This document shows positions 28,401-37,391 of a stretch of DNA of 64,000 nt, piece after piece. Under the pieces are notes generated by a model. It was not told the DNA's origin. It saw only the letters and a program-made list of their open reading frames with translations, and did no database searches. This DNA is from CAWATZ01 sp963784995 (lineage in GTDB: Bacteria; Planctomycetota; Planctomycetia; Gemmatales; Gemmataceae): the NCBI GenBank assembly GCA_963784995.1, contig CAWATZ010000006.1:744001-808000 (forward strand), read 5' to 3'. The position numbers were made by a program, and so were the translations under genes. Each line of letters begins with the position of its first letter. The stretch's first letter is position 1.

Positions 28401-29059
28401 CATGTCCAGGATCTTCAGGACGCCATCCCGGCCCAGGAGCAGGTTGGCCGGCTTGACGTCGCGATGCACCAGGCCCGCCTCGTGGGCGTGCTGCAAGCCC
28501 TCGGCCGCCTGCCGGACGTAATGACAGGCCCGCAGCAGCGGCAGCCGGCCCGCCTTGCGAACGATCCGGTCCAGGGTATTGCCATCGACAAACTCCATCA
28601 CCAGGAAATGGAGCTTGCCGTCCTGATCCACGTCGTGAGCGCGGACGATGTTCGGATGGTCCAGCTGGGCGACGGCCCGTGCTTCGCGATGGAAGCGATC
28701 CAGGGCGGAAGCCGAGTTGGCCTGATTGACGGGCAGGATCTTGACGGCCACCAGGCGACGCATGACCACGTGCTCACAAAGGAACACGGCACCCATGCCG
28801 CCCTGGCCGAGCCGCTCCAGTACCTTGTACTTGCTGCCCAGCAGAAAGCCGCGCGACTTGCCTTGCAGCAGCTGCGAGGTGTGGAAGGGGGTCAGCATTC
28901 CTTCCTGAACCAGCATCTTGGCCAGCCCGGATGCGGTTTCCGGGACGGCGCCCTGGCGCGCAGTTGCTCCAGACGCTGGTTCAGGTCATCCTGGGCGATC
29001 AGCCCGCTTTTGCCGAGCAGGCTCAGAAAATCATCAACGGTCGCTGGCGTTACAGGCAC
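25458..29059 (-). CDS. Ser/Thr kinase with membrane helix and double WD40 propeller
   Basis: About 1200 residues. An N-terminal ~45-residue region from GTG 29059 (VTPATVDDFLSLLGKSGLIA) is out of frame by one base near 28950 but matches the kinase at 55896, so I include it. Kinase domain: LGQGGMGAVFLCEH, VAVKIL, catalytic loop HRDVKPANLL, DMGLA, and GTADYMAPE. A Ser/Pro-rich linker precedes the membrane helix MPLILILSGAALLLLVGLGV. About 14 WD40 blades follow (FTPDGKWLLSASRDHTLRLW and repeats), fitting two seven-bladed propellers outside the cytoplasm. This is a receptor-kinase layout characteristic of planctomycetes; the ligand is unknown. All kinase motifs are intact. Confidence 0.9.
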
Positions 29060-29204
29060 GGGTCTCTCCCTCTTGAGCAGACGGAACCGGAGAGTTGGGC
29101 TGCCTTTTCGTTTCTCTCGGAGATGTCACCAACTATACTCTATTCCATCCGGTCTGTCCTTGCCAGGGTTCCTGGAAGAGTTTCATCGGATTGCGTGAAT
29201 CGCT

Positions 29205-29889
29205 TCAGGCATAAGCGGGCGGCTTCCCGAACAGGCCGGAGTTCAAGGCAAATACGGCCTCCGCGGCTGCGGAGCGATAGGTGGGCTCCAGGGCCACCGG
29301 AACGTTCACGTCCAGCGCGAGCGGCAGGGGCATGGTCGGGAGCGGCTCGCCCACGGCCAGCGGCCGGGGCCAGACCGCGAGGAAGCGCTCCTGGTCCGGA
29401 GCGGGCTGGCCCACCCGGAAGCTGATCGCCAGCGGTGCAGGCAAGCGGGGCGGCTGAATCTGGAGTTCCTCGGCCAGGGCATCCGCAAAGGAAAAGCTCG
29501 AGGGCTGGGGATGAACGTCTACCAGCAGCAACTGCACGCCCTGGCGCAGATAACCCAGGTAGCGGCTCAGGAAGCAGGAGCGCACCCTGGGTTGTTCCTT
29601 GAAGCGCGGCGACAACCAGCTCCACGGCCGCCACCAGCTGGTCGTGCAGGGCCACGAAAACGGCCGGTTGGGCCTCCAAGGGGAAGCGAGGAGCCACCCC
29701 ATTCGCCTCGGCGAGAGGGCCATTCTCCCGAGCGCTGGCCGGCAGGGGGAGTTTAATCACGGGGGTGGACCCGACGTAGGCACGGTAGCCTTTGGGCAAG
29801 CGTGGCTTGATCCAGCGCAGCAGCTCTACAACCCAGACGACGTGAACCCCATCCCAGCAGTTGGAATTGCCCCAGTCATGCAGCGGCAT
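29205..29889 (-). CDS. DUF4058 family protein, one frameshift
   Basis: About 227 residues after correction. It begins MPLHDWGNSNCWDGVHVVWV, related to the DUF4058 opening, and ends LPTMPLPLALDVNVPVALEP, the conserved DUF4058 C-terminal segment. One extra base near 29608 separates ELVVAALQG from PRFKEQPRVRSCFLSRYLGY; both sides are well conserved. DUF4058 is a frequent planctomycete and cyanobacterial family with no known activity. It lies between the WD40 kinase and the duplicated two-gene cassette. Confidence 0.7.
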
Positions 29890-29922
29890 GGCAGACTCCG
29901 GAAGAGAAACGAATCACGCAGG

Positions 29923-30344
29923 TCATTGTAGCAAATGATTCGAGGAGGTTCTCGGGCAATCCCTCTGTCCCGAGGATTGGGCGGAAGAAACCTCCACCGC
30001 AGCGCTCAGATTCGGCAGGCTGGCCAGAGGCTGATAGGTGCAGAACAAGGTGAACGCAGTGCAGGGCTTGCCCAGAAAAGTCTGGGCTTTCCAGCCCGCC
30101 CACTCCCACTCAATCAGATCGTAGGGCGTACCCTCGGTGGGCCTGGCCCGGGAAGCCCAGATGACCACCCAGGGGGGGTGCTTGCCGTAGCCGTCAAAAC
30201 CCCTGGTCAGGGCCACCCGGATCCCTGGAGACCGACCACGTGGCGGTGAACCCAGTCGAGCATCTGCTGCAACTCTTGCTGCATGCCCAGTTTCGCCACG
30301 TGGGCAGCAGCTTGCTCTGTCACTTCCAGGGGCACGGTTGACAT
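29923..30344 (-). CDS. Cassette gene 2, copy A (unknown family), one frameshift
   Basis: Starts MSTVPLEVTEQAAAHVAKLG and is a clear duplicate of the gene at 34620-34958 (MTAVPLEVTEKAAAHVARLG). The first 45 residues are helical; the second part reads DGYGKHPPWVVIWASRARPT and YDLIEWEWAGWKAQTF, with conserved tryptophans. I know no family with this pattern. A missing base near 30222 splits it. Copy A has an extra C-terminal tail of about 25 residues (SAAVEVSSAQSSGQRDCP). It follows cassette gene 1 on the same strand, as in a two-gene toxin-antitoxin arrangement; that reading is a guess. Confidence 0.5.
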
Positions 30345-30383
30345 GATTTCGTTTCCTTTGTTGGGAACGCACCCTTACCCAGC

Positions 30384-30806
30384 TCAAGGCCATCTTGCTC
30401 GAAGGTCCGCGATCGCAGCCGCTCGACGCGCCGGGTCGCTGTCGATCTGGTCCAACAAATCAATAGACCACCTGGGCCAGCACCAGAGGAATGAGAAACC
30501 GCGCCGGCATCCGCAAACGAGCCGACAGCGGATAGGCCAAAGTCCGCCTCCGTCGCGAATAATCGGAGCCGTCGCAAGCCATCCTCAACACGAAGAAGAT
30601 CCATGCTGAGGCGCGAGTCAAACCGAGACACCACGAAGGTGTGCATGTCGTCCTGCAGAGGCTGAGGGAAACCCCAGCGCTCCAGGGCGGCCCGTCGCTT
30701 CGTGAAGCAAGGCGAGATAGAGCGGGCTCGCTGCCGCTCGCCAGCACGCCTCCTGGGGCAGGGTCAGCAGGTGCTGTGCGGCCACCAGGAACGTCCGACC
30801 ATCCAT
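30384..30806 (-). pseudogene. Cassette gene 1, copy A (HEPN-like), broken
   Basis: Starts MDGRTFLVAAQHLLTLPQEA. The core CWRAAASPLYLALLHEA resembles the WRSAAGRLYLAMLQEA of copy B and the helical signature of HEPN-type proteins. Three single-base shifts (near 30690, 30510 and 30468) break the reading frame; pieced together it reads RAALERWGFPQPLQDDMHTF, then LLDQIDSDPARRAAAIADLR to the stop. An R-x4-6-H ribonuclease motif is not evident, so HEPN assignment is tentative. The intact order of conserved segments suggests recent damage or sequence errors. Confidence 0.5.
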
Positions 30807-31049
30807 TTTTCCTCCAGGCTCGCACTCTCCTTGACCATGCTCCTCTTGCCGAGAAAGTCCATGAGCCAGACCTACCGATCATTCTGGCCCGAAGTCCTTT
30901 CTCGCGGCAAGCCGAAGTTTGGTCCAGCCCCTTGCAGCGTGCGGAGCAGTCGCCGATAATGAGCGGAACATCGGGTCTGGCCAGCCGATTGTCAGAGCAG
31001 GTCCAGGCGTGCGCCGTGGCCCGACGTTGCTCGGTAAGGAGCCCCTCCC

Positions 31050-34000
31050 ATGCTTACGTTGAGTTGTACCGGCTGCCACAAGAAACTGGCCGTTGCCGAG
31101 AATCTGGCCGGCAAGAAAATCAAATGTCCCGGCTGCGCTCAGGTGCTGGCCGTGCCCGCCCTGAGTGCCGTGAGCCGCCTGGAAAGCACCCGGCCACCCG
31201 CGGCTGCTGGGGTGTCTGCCGTCCAGCAGACACACACCCGGCCGCCCGCGGACCCCTCTGCTGCTGACCGCCCGCAGACTGTGGACTGGTCGGGCTCGTC
31301 GGAGGCCACCAAGGGCGTCCCGAGTGCCCAACGCGGCACGGATGCCAGCCTCACTGCGTTCCTGGCGCCAGCGCAGGCCGCTGACGAGCTGGGCCGGCTG
31401 GGGCCGTACCGGGTGCTGGAGGTGCTGGGCGCGGGCGGCATGGGCGTGGTCTTCCGGGCCGAGGATCCGCACCTGCAGCGGCTGGTCGCATTGAAGGCGA
31501 TGCTGCCGGCCCTGGCGGCCAGCCCCCAGGCCCGGCGAACGCTTCCTGCGCGAGGCGCGGGCCGCGGCCGCCCTGAAGCACGACCACATCGTCACCATCT
31601 ACCAGGTCGGCGAGGACCGCGGCGTCCCCTTCCTGGCCATGGAGTTCCTGGAGGGCGAGGCGCTGGACCGGCGTCTGAAGCGTGAGAGCCGGCTGCCGCT
31701 GGCGGAGGTGCTGCGGCATCGGCCGGGAGATGGCCGAGGGCCTGGCGGCAGCCCACGAGCACGGTCTGATCCACCGGGACGTCAAGCCGGGCAACGTCTG
31801 GCTGGAGGCCCGCTCTGCTCCCTCTCCCCTTGTGGGAGAGGGGTTGGGGGTGAGGGGGCTCGGGTCAAGATCCTCGACTTTGGCCTGGCCCGGCCGGTCA
31901 ACCAGGAGGAGACGCACCTGACGCAGACGGGAGCCATCGTGGGCACACCGGCCTACATGGCCCCGGAGCAGGCTCAGGGCCACAAGGTCGAGGCCGGCCA
32001 GCGACCTGTTCAGCCTGGGCGTGGTGCTGTACCGCCTGTGTACCGGCCGGCTGCCGTTCGCAGCCGACAACACCACGGCGCTGCTGCTCGCCCTGGTGAC
32101 GCAGGAGCCGCAGCCGCCGCGGGCCGTCAACCCGGACGTGCCCGAGCGCTGTCCGAGCTGATCGTGCAGTTGCTGACCAAGGAGCCGGCACGCCGACCTG
32201 CTTCGGCCGGCGACGTGGCCAACCGCTTGCACGTCCTGGAACAGGAGTTGACATCCGCACGAGCCGCCGGGTTTATCCCGGCGGGAAGACCGCCGGGATA
32301 AACCCGGCGGCTCGTGCGGGAAGAGGGGACGACGCTGGCCGCTGCTCGTCGGAGCGGTGGCCGTGGTCCTCGCCGGCCTGGTGCTGCTGGGGCAGTTCAT
32401 CATTCGGCTGTACGACGACAAGGGCAAGCAGATTGGCGAGATGAAGCTGCCGGACAACGTCAAGGGGGTCGGTGTGCAGCCCCCGGGTGGCCAGGAGGTC
32501 AAGGTCGCTGCCGGTCCCGGCAAACAAGGGCCCCCGGCGGGAGCATGGGAGCCCGGCCCGGCGGTGGACGTCCTGCCGGGCATCGTGCCGCGTCCGGCAA
32601 AGCTGCCGGGACTGGGACGCTGGCAGGTGGTCACGGCAAGGCCACGCGCTGGAACCTCGTCGGTGGCCTGGAGCCCCGACGGCAAGTGGATTGCCTGGAG
32701 CGGCTCCGAAGGACTGGTGCGCATCCTCGACGCCAAGACCTGGCAGCCGGTGCGGGTGCTGCTGGGCCATTCCGCATCGGTAGGGTGTGTGGCCTGGCGT
32801 CGGGATAGCCGCTGGCTGGCCTCGTCCAGTGGGGACGAGACGGTGCGGCTGTGGCAGGTGGACGGCACGCCTGGACCGGTGTTAAAAGGGCACGTTGGGG
32901 AGGTTTGGCAGGTGGCCTGGAGCCCGGACGGCGAGCGGCTGGCCTCGGCAGGGTGGAATGACAAGATCGTGAGACTCTGGCACATGGATGGCACAGCTGG
33001 GCCCGTGCTGCGAGGGCACAGCAACCGTGTGAGTTGTGTCGCCTGGAGGCACGACGGCAAGGGCCTGGCTTCAGGAGAGAGGGCACCCTGTCTACCCTGG
33101 GGACTGTAGCATCCGGCTGTGGCAGGCCGACGGCTCTCCCGGATTGGTCCTGAAGGGACACAAGGCTATTGTAAGTTCGCTCTCCTGGTCGCCGGACGAC
33201 AGGCGCCTGGCTTCTGGAAGTCATGACGGGACCGTCCGGCTGTGGTCCGCCGATGGTACGCCCGAGAAGACGCTGTTTGAAGGCAAGAGCAAGGTGTCTG
33301 CCGTTGCCTGGAGCCCGGACGGCAAGTACCTCGCAGCCGGAGGAACCGACTTCCCTCAACTTTGGACGGCAGCGGGCGAGCGCGGGCTGGTTTTCCGCGC
33401 AACAGGAGAGTGGTCTATGGCACTCTCCTGGAGCCCGGACAGCCGCCAACTCGTCAGCGCGGAATCAGAGACGGTGCCGCCCATCGCTGGGACGTCGATG
33501 GGCATTCAGACGGCGTCTTGGGCTCGCAGCCACCTGGCCTCACGGCAGTGGCCTGGAGCCCCGACGGAAAACACCTGGCTCTTGTTGGAGCGAGGGGAAC
33601 CATCATCAGAACGCTTTCGGCGGACGGCGAACCGGCGTGGAGACCCGGCGGGCCCGCTGAAGCCGTGGCCTGGAGCCCCGATGGCAAATGGCTCGCAGGT
33701 GGAGCTCGTCTTTGGCGTGCGGACGGGGCTCGGGGGCCCGTTCTCCAAGGACAGCAGGGGAGAATCCATAGCATTGCCTGGAGCCCCGACAGCCAGACGC
33801 TGGCAACGGGCAGTGAGGATAAAACCGTCAGACTCTGGGGGGCGGACGGTACGGCAGGAATCGAGCTAAAAGGACACACGAAGGAGGTTGGCACGGTTGC
33901 CTGGAGGCCGGATGGCAAGTGGGTTGCCTCCGCTGGCGGGAACGAGGTGCCGTTGTGGCAACCGGACGGTACGGCAGGGCCAGTCCTCGACGAGGGCTCC

Positions 34001-34563
34001 AATATTCCCGGTCGATCCCTGGCCTGGAGCCCTGATTCCAAACGGTTGGCCTGGGGCACGGAAGAAGCTGTAGTTCTCATCAGAACCGCTCAGGGGGCGC
34101 CCTTGCGTGAACTTCGCGGTCATCAGGGAATGGTTTTGGGAGTGGCCTGGAGCCCCGATGGCAAGCGGCTGGTGTCCGGGAGTTTGGATCGGACAATCAG
34201 GCTGTGGAGTGCCGAGGGGAAGCCAGGCCCCGTCCTCCGCGGCCACACTAGCGGGGTGGAGGCTGTCGCGTGGTCCAACCAGGGCAACCGGATTGCCTCC
34301 TGTTCCAAGGACGGCACCGTGCGCGTCTGGGACGCCGAGACCGCCGCCCCGCTGTGGTCGGCGGTGCTGGTCAAAGACCTGCAGATGGCTCACCTTCAGC
34401 GCCGCCGGTCAGCTGCTGCACGGCGACCCGGCGGTAGCCGAGAGGGAGCTGCTCTACGTCGTGGAAGACGCCAGGGGCCGCCAGGAGATGCTCAAGCCCT
34501 CAGAAGTTCTTCAAGCGTGCCGGCCTCGCCGCCAAGGGCACCAAAGCCGGCGGCAAGCCGTGA
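31050..34563 (+). CDS. Ser/Thr kinase with zinc ribbon, membrane helix and 14 WD40 blades, many frameshifts
   Basis: The N-terminus is a zinc ribbon (LSCTGCHKKLA...KIKCPGCAQVL). Kinase motifs appear in order: LGAGGMGVVFRAED, VALKAM, HRDVKPGN, ILDFGLARP, GTPAYMAPEQ. A membrane helix follows (VAVVLAGLVLLGQFIIRLY), then about 14 WD40 blades of the form VAWSPDGKWLAS...VRLW.ADG.GPVLKGH. The frame changes near 31535, 31720, 31845, 31995, 32150, 32300, 33085, 33480, 34395 and 34505, yet every segment is conserved. Two palindromes lie inside it (31818-31841, 32256-32318). The C-terminus ends KRAGLAAKGTKAGGKP. Ten breaks make this either a pseudogene or poorly assembled sequence. Its tail is duplicated at 35620. 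Confidence 0.8.
31818..31841. repeat. CCCTCTCCC...GGGAGAGG hairpin in the kinase gene
   Basis: A short hairpin (CCTCTCCC / GGGAGAGG) followed by a G-rich run, between the HRDVKPGN loop and the DFG motif of the kinase. It reads SAPSPLVGEGLGVRG, a peptide that recurs in many bacterial genomes where this repeat sits in coding DNA. The frame changes at this site, so here the insertion may have disrupted the kinase. Confidence 0.65.
32256..32318. repeat. In-gene palindrome, GCCGCCGGGTTTATCCCG family, copy 2
   Basis: Perfect 29-bp arms (32256-32284, 32290-32318) and loop GAAGA, in the juxtamembrane linker of the WD40 kinase. It differs from 22689-22745 by only a few bases. In one frame a TAA lies in the right arm, so the kinase frame must shift to read through it. 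Confidence 0.88.
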
Positions 34564-34619
34564 GTGCGGCCGACCTCCTGCCCAGAGGGATTGGGCGGAA
34601 GGATCGTCGCCCGCAGCGC

Positions 34620-34958
34620 TCAGATGGGGAGGCTGGCCAAAGGCTGGTAGGAGCAGCACAAAAGGAACGAGGCGCAGACCTGGGGCGGAAACGTCTGGGC
34701 CTTCCAGCCCGCCCATTCCCACTCGACCAGGTCAACAGGAGCGTTCTCGGCGGGCCTGGCCTGCTGAGCCCAGATTATCACGTAGGGCGGGCTCTTGCCG
34801 TAGTAGCCCAAACGCCTACTCATGGCCACGCGCATCTCCTGAAGGCCGGCCACGTTCTGGCGAACCCAGCCGAGCATCTGCTCCAGCTCTTGCTGCATGC
34901 CCAGCCGGGCCACGTGGGCAGCAGCTTTCTCTGTCACTTCCAGGGGAACGGCTGTCAT
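34620..34958 (-). CDS. Cassette gene 2, copy B (unknown family)
   Basis: 112 residues, intact: MTAVPLEVTEKAAAHVARLG, MQQELEQMLGWVRQNVAGLQ, YGKSPPYVIIWAQQARPAEN, VDLVEWEWAGWKAQTF. The sister gene at 29923 shares about two thirds of the residues by eye. The family is not known to me. The protein is small and neutral, with helical first half and tryptophan-rich second half. It begins 38 bases after cassette gene 1 and converges on the end of the WD40 kinase. Conservation of the gene pair in both copies implies that the two products work together. Confidence 0.65.
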   Translation of the reverse strand: MTAVPLEVTEKAAAHVARLGMQQELEQMLGWVRQNVAGLQEMRVAMSRRLGYYGKSPPYVIIWAQQARPAENAPVDLVEWEWAGWKAQTFPPQVCASFLLCCSYQPLASLPI

Positions 34959-34996
34959 GATTGACGACTCCTTTATGCAAAGCAAACTCGTCCGGA

Positions 34997-35417
34997 TCAA
35001 GGCCACCTGGCTCGCAGGTCCCCGATCGCTGTCGCTCGTCGTGCCGGGTCGTTGTCGATCTGGTCCAGCAAAGCAATCCCTATCTGGGCCAACAACAGAC
35101 GCTGCGAAACCTTGGACGCATCTGCAAATGATCCGACAGCGGTCAGGGCAAAGTCCGCCTCCTCAGCCAACCCTCCGAGCCGTTGCAAGACATCCGCCAC
35201 ACGCAGGAGATCCATGTTGGGGACAGAGTCATAGCGAGATAGCACAAAGTCGTGGATGTCGTCCTGCGGCGGCAGAGGAAAGCCCCAACGGTCCAGGGCG
35301 ACCCGCGCCTCCTGGAGCATGGCGAGATAGAGGCGGCCGGCGGCCGAACGCCAGTTAGCCTCCGTTGGCAGGGCTCAACAAATGCTGCGCCGAACCCAGA
35401 AACGCCCTGCCGTCCAT
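34997..35417 (-). CDS. Cassette gene 1, copy B (HEPN-like), one frameshift
   Basis: About 140 residues after correction. From ATG 35417 it reads MDGRAFLGSAQHLLSPAN, then one extra base near 35363, then NWRSAAGRLYLAMLQEARVA, LDRWGFPLPPQDDIHDFVLS and a C-terminal LLDQIDNDPARRATAIGDLR. The all-helical pattern with a conserved WRSAAxRLYxA segment is like HEPN-domain proteins, which serve as RNase toxins or as antitoxin partners. I do not see the canonical catalytic R-x4-6-H, so it may be non-catalytic or a different helical family. The 140 bp upstream are also duplicated at 30810-30960, probably carrying the promoter. Confidence 0.55.
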
Positions 35418-35619
35418 TCTCCCTCCGCGACTCCCATTCCCGTTGACCGCGCTGCCCTTGCCGGGCAAGTCCACGAGGAAGACGACGCCAATCATTTTGG
35501 CCCGAAGTCCACGTCAACGGCAAGCGGAAGTTTGGTCCAGCCTCTTGCGGGATAGGCGCCAGCCACCGAGAATGGGCGGAGCCGGCACGTCTGGGCCAGG
35601 GCTCGGGCTGGCTCCTGAC

Positions 35620-35796
35620 CTCTTCGTCCTTCCAGCGCCGCCGACCAGCTGCACGGCGATCCGGCAGTGGCCGAGACCGAGTTGCTCCACGTCGTAGAAG
35701 ACGCAACGGGACGGCAGGAGACGCTCAAACCCTCGGCGTTCCTCAAGCGTGCCGGCCTCGCCCGCCGAGGGCAACAAAGCCGGCGGCAAGCCGTGA
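35620..35796 (+). pseudogene. Remnant of a second WD40 kinase (C-terminus only)
   Basis: Encodes LHGDPAVAETELLHVVEDAT...LKPSAFLKRAGLA, nearly the same as the last 55 residues of the kinase ending at 34563, including the shared stop region AAGCCGTGAGTGCGGC. Just upstream, 35480-35615 resembles the upstream region of that kinase (about 30880-31010). Promoter and tail are therefore joined with the kinase body missing, which marks an internal deletion in a duplicated unit. Confidence 0.8.
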
Positions 35797-35918
35797 GTGC
35801 GGCTCGTTTCCTTCTGGCCGGGGCCCTGCCGGAGCAACAGGGTAAGGTGATTCATCCGCGGCCGGTGCTGGAGGCCAGCTCTCGACCGGCAAGCCTGGCA
35901 CGCTTGCCTTCGGCCAGG

Positions 35919-36301
35919 TCATCGGGTTGTTCCCTGCGTCCGCAGCACCTGCTGAAACGCGTCGAGGCTGGCACAGGTCGCCGCCAGATCCAGGAGCGAA
36001 TCCAGCTGTTCGACTTGATCCACCGCGTCCAAGGTGGAGGGAATGTCAGCGGGGGGCCAGGCGGAAGCGGACGCGCAGCACGCGGAGGATGGCTGCCCTC
36101 TTGGCGACCAGTTCGCCTTCTCCCTCACTCGGTTCAGCATGCGGGATTCTCTCATCTTGTCACTCCCAATGAGGCCCTCGACGTCGAGTCGTGGAAACGC
36201 CCATTCCCCGAAGATGGTCAGCAAGGCCAGTGCCTCGCCTCGTGGTACGGCCGGCCAGCCGCGTCGGCGATTTCCTTGATGCCGTGGTCGAGATCGGCCA
36301 T
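35919..36301 (-). pseudogene. Fragment of an Rpn/DUF4351-like protein
   Basis: Pieces in three frames: MADLDHGIKEIADAAGRPYH, then LLTIFGEWAFPRLDVEGLIG and SRMLNRVREKA, then EGELVAKRAAILRVLRVRFR, then VEQLDSLLDLAATCASLDAF. The tail (repeated helices ending in a LDxLLDLAATxxSLxxF pattern) is common at the C-terminus of planctomycete Rpn/PD-(D/E)XK-related proteins. The nuclease core itself is absent, so only a short relic remains. Confidence 0.5.
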
Positions 36302-36518
36302 GGTTCCGCTCCCTGATGGTGCCGAGCTGGCCCAGTTCCTGCTGCTACTTTGCCATCGGCCGCCGTGTGATGGCAAGGTCAGCTTTGTGTCCGAGAAGCC
36401 GGAGGGTTCGTTTCCTGGAACTCCGGCCGTGAGTTCGGTTCCGAAGGCCCCGGAACGTTAGCGGAAGCAGGCTCCTTCGTCTGCGCTATTGCCCGTTGCT
36501 CCGGAGGAGCAGGCGCTG

Positions 36519-36977
36519 ATGGAGACACTGTTTTCGCACGCGACTGGCGTGAAACCCGCACCCGGCTCGATTGAGCTGGGCCGCGGCGCCGATGGGATTG
36601 TCTTCGAGGTCCTCGATCATCCCGAGCTGGTGGTCAAGGACATGAACCACCCCTTCAAGCTGGGGCGGAATCGCGTCGTCCTGGAACTGCGCATCCTGCA
36701 TGCCGTCATCGAGGCGACCGCCGGAGCGGGAGCAACCCGGGTCTTCAACCACGGCACCGACTCGCAGGAGCGTTCCTGGCTGGTGCGCGAACGGGTCTTC
36801 GACGTTTTCCCCCGAGGCAGCCAGGCCGCGCGAAGAACCCTCATCGATCTCATCCTCAAGATCCATCCGAACGCGGACGTGAGCATCCTGATGCTGCCGG
36901 ATCCGACGTTCGACAACGTTCGCTGGGGATACACCGAGGTGAATCGGGAGCCGCGCTGGATCCTGATCGATCCCTGA
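36519..36977 (+). CDS. Truncated kinase-like protein
   Basis: 152 residues. GGAGGA ten bases upstream favours ATG 36519 over a TTG at 36489. IELGRGADGIVFEVLDHPEL (glycine loop) and VVKDMNHPFK (lysine) resemble the N-lobe of a protein-kinase fold; a C-helix-like ELRILHAVIEATAG follows. There is no HRD or DFG motif and the protein ends soon after SWLVRERVFDVFPRG and LILKIHPNADVSILMLPDPT. It could be a stand-alone lobe, perhaps an antitoxin-like or substrate-binding protein, or a truncated HipA/phosphotransferase relative. Intact frame. Confidence 0.5.
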   Translation: METLFSHATGVKPAPGSIELGRGADGIVFEVLDHPELVVKDMNHPFKLGRNRVVLELRILHAVIEATAGAGATRVFNHGTDSQERSWLVRERVFDVFPRGSQAARRTLIDLILKIHPNADVSILMLPDPTFDNVRWGYTEVNREPRWILIDP

Positions 36978-36986
36978 GTTCGAGTT

Positions 36987-37172
36987 TGCCCTGTGTGGAG
37001 TGCGGCAGTGCTTTGCTCTGCCGCTTTTGTTTCTCTGTTTTGCTCTGTTTCACTCCACAGAAGAAACAAACAGAAACAAAAGCGGCAGAGCAAAGCACTG
37101 CCGCACTCCACAGCAAAAACAAACAGAAACAAAAGCGGCAGAGCAAAGCACTGCCGCACTCCACACAGGGCA
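36987..37172. repeat. Triple inverted repeat, TGTGGAGTGCGGCAG family
   Basis: One forward unit (36987-37034) followed by two inverted units (about 37071-37120 and 37124-37172). Each holds GCGGCAG...CTGCCGC, a nested hairpin, plus a TTTTGTTTCTCTGTTT tail. It lies between the kinase-like gene and the beta-lactamase gene. Confidence 0.85.
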
Positions 37173-37185
37173 ACACGGGAACTGA

Positions 37186-37301
37186 GAGCGTCCGGAAGAA
37201 ATGGCGAGCGGCGCGGCGTAAGCCCGCCGGTAACAGCCTCGGACCGGCACCGGCACCCCGGGGGCCGACGCCCCCGGGCTCGCCATTTCTTCCGGACGCT
37301 C
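37186..37301. repeat. Inverted repeat with 24-bp arms
   Basis: GAGCGTCCGGAAGAAATGGC... (37186-37209) pairs perfectly with 37278-37301. The 68-base interior is GC-rich with its own hairpin (CCCCGGGGGCC / ACGCCCCCGGG). It stands directly after the previous repeat, so two repeat families are stacked in one spacer. Confidence 0.85.
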
Positions 37302-37391
37302 GGAAGAATTCGGATCCTCTCTGTTGCATTTGTCTGCTCTCCTGGCATCATGGAAGGGACCAATCCCTGCCCCCGTGCCTGGAGACCGCCG

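Noticed and set aside
36987..37172. CRISPR array
   Set aside because: Units are inverted rather than direct, unevenly spaced and without unique spacers of equal length.
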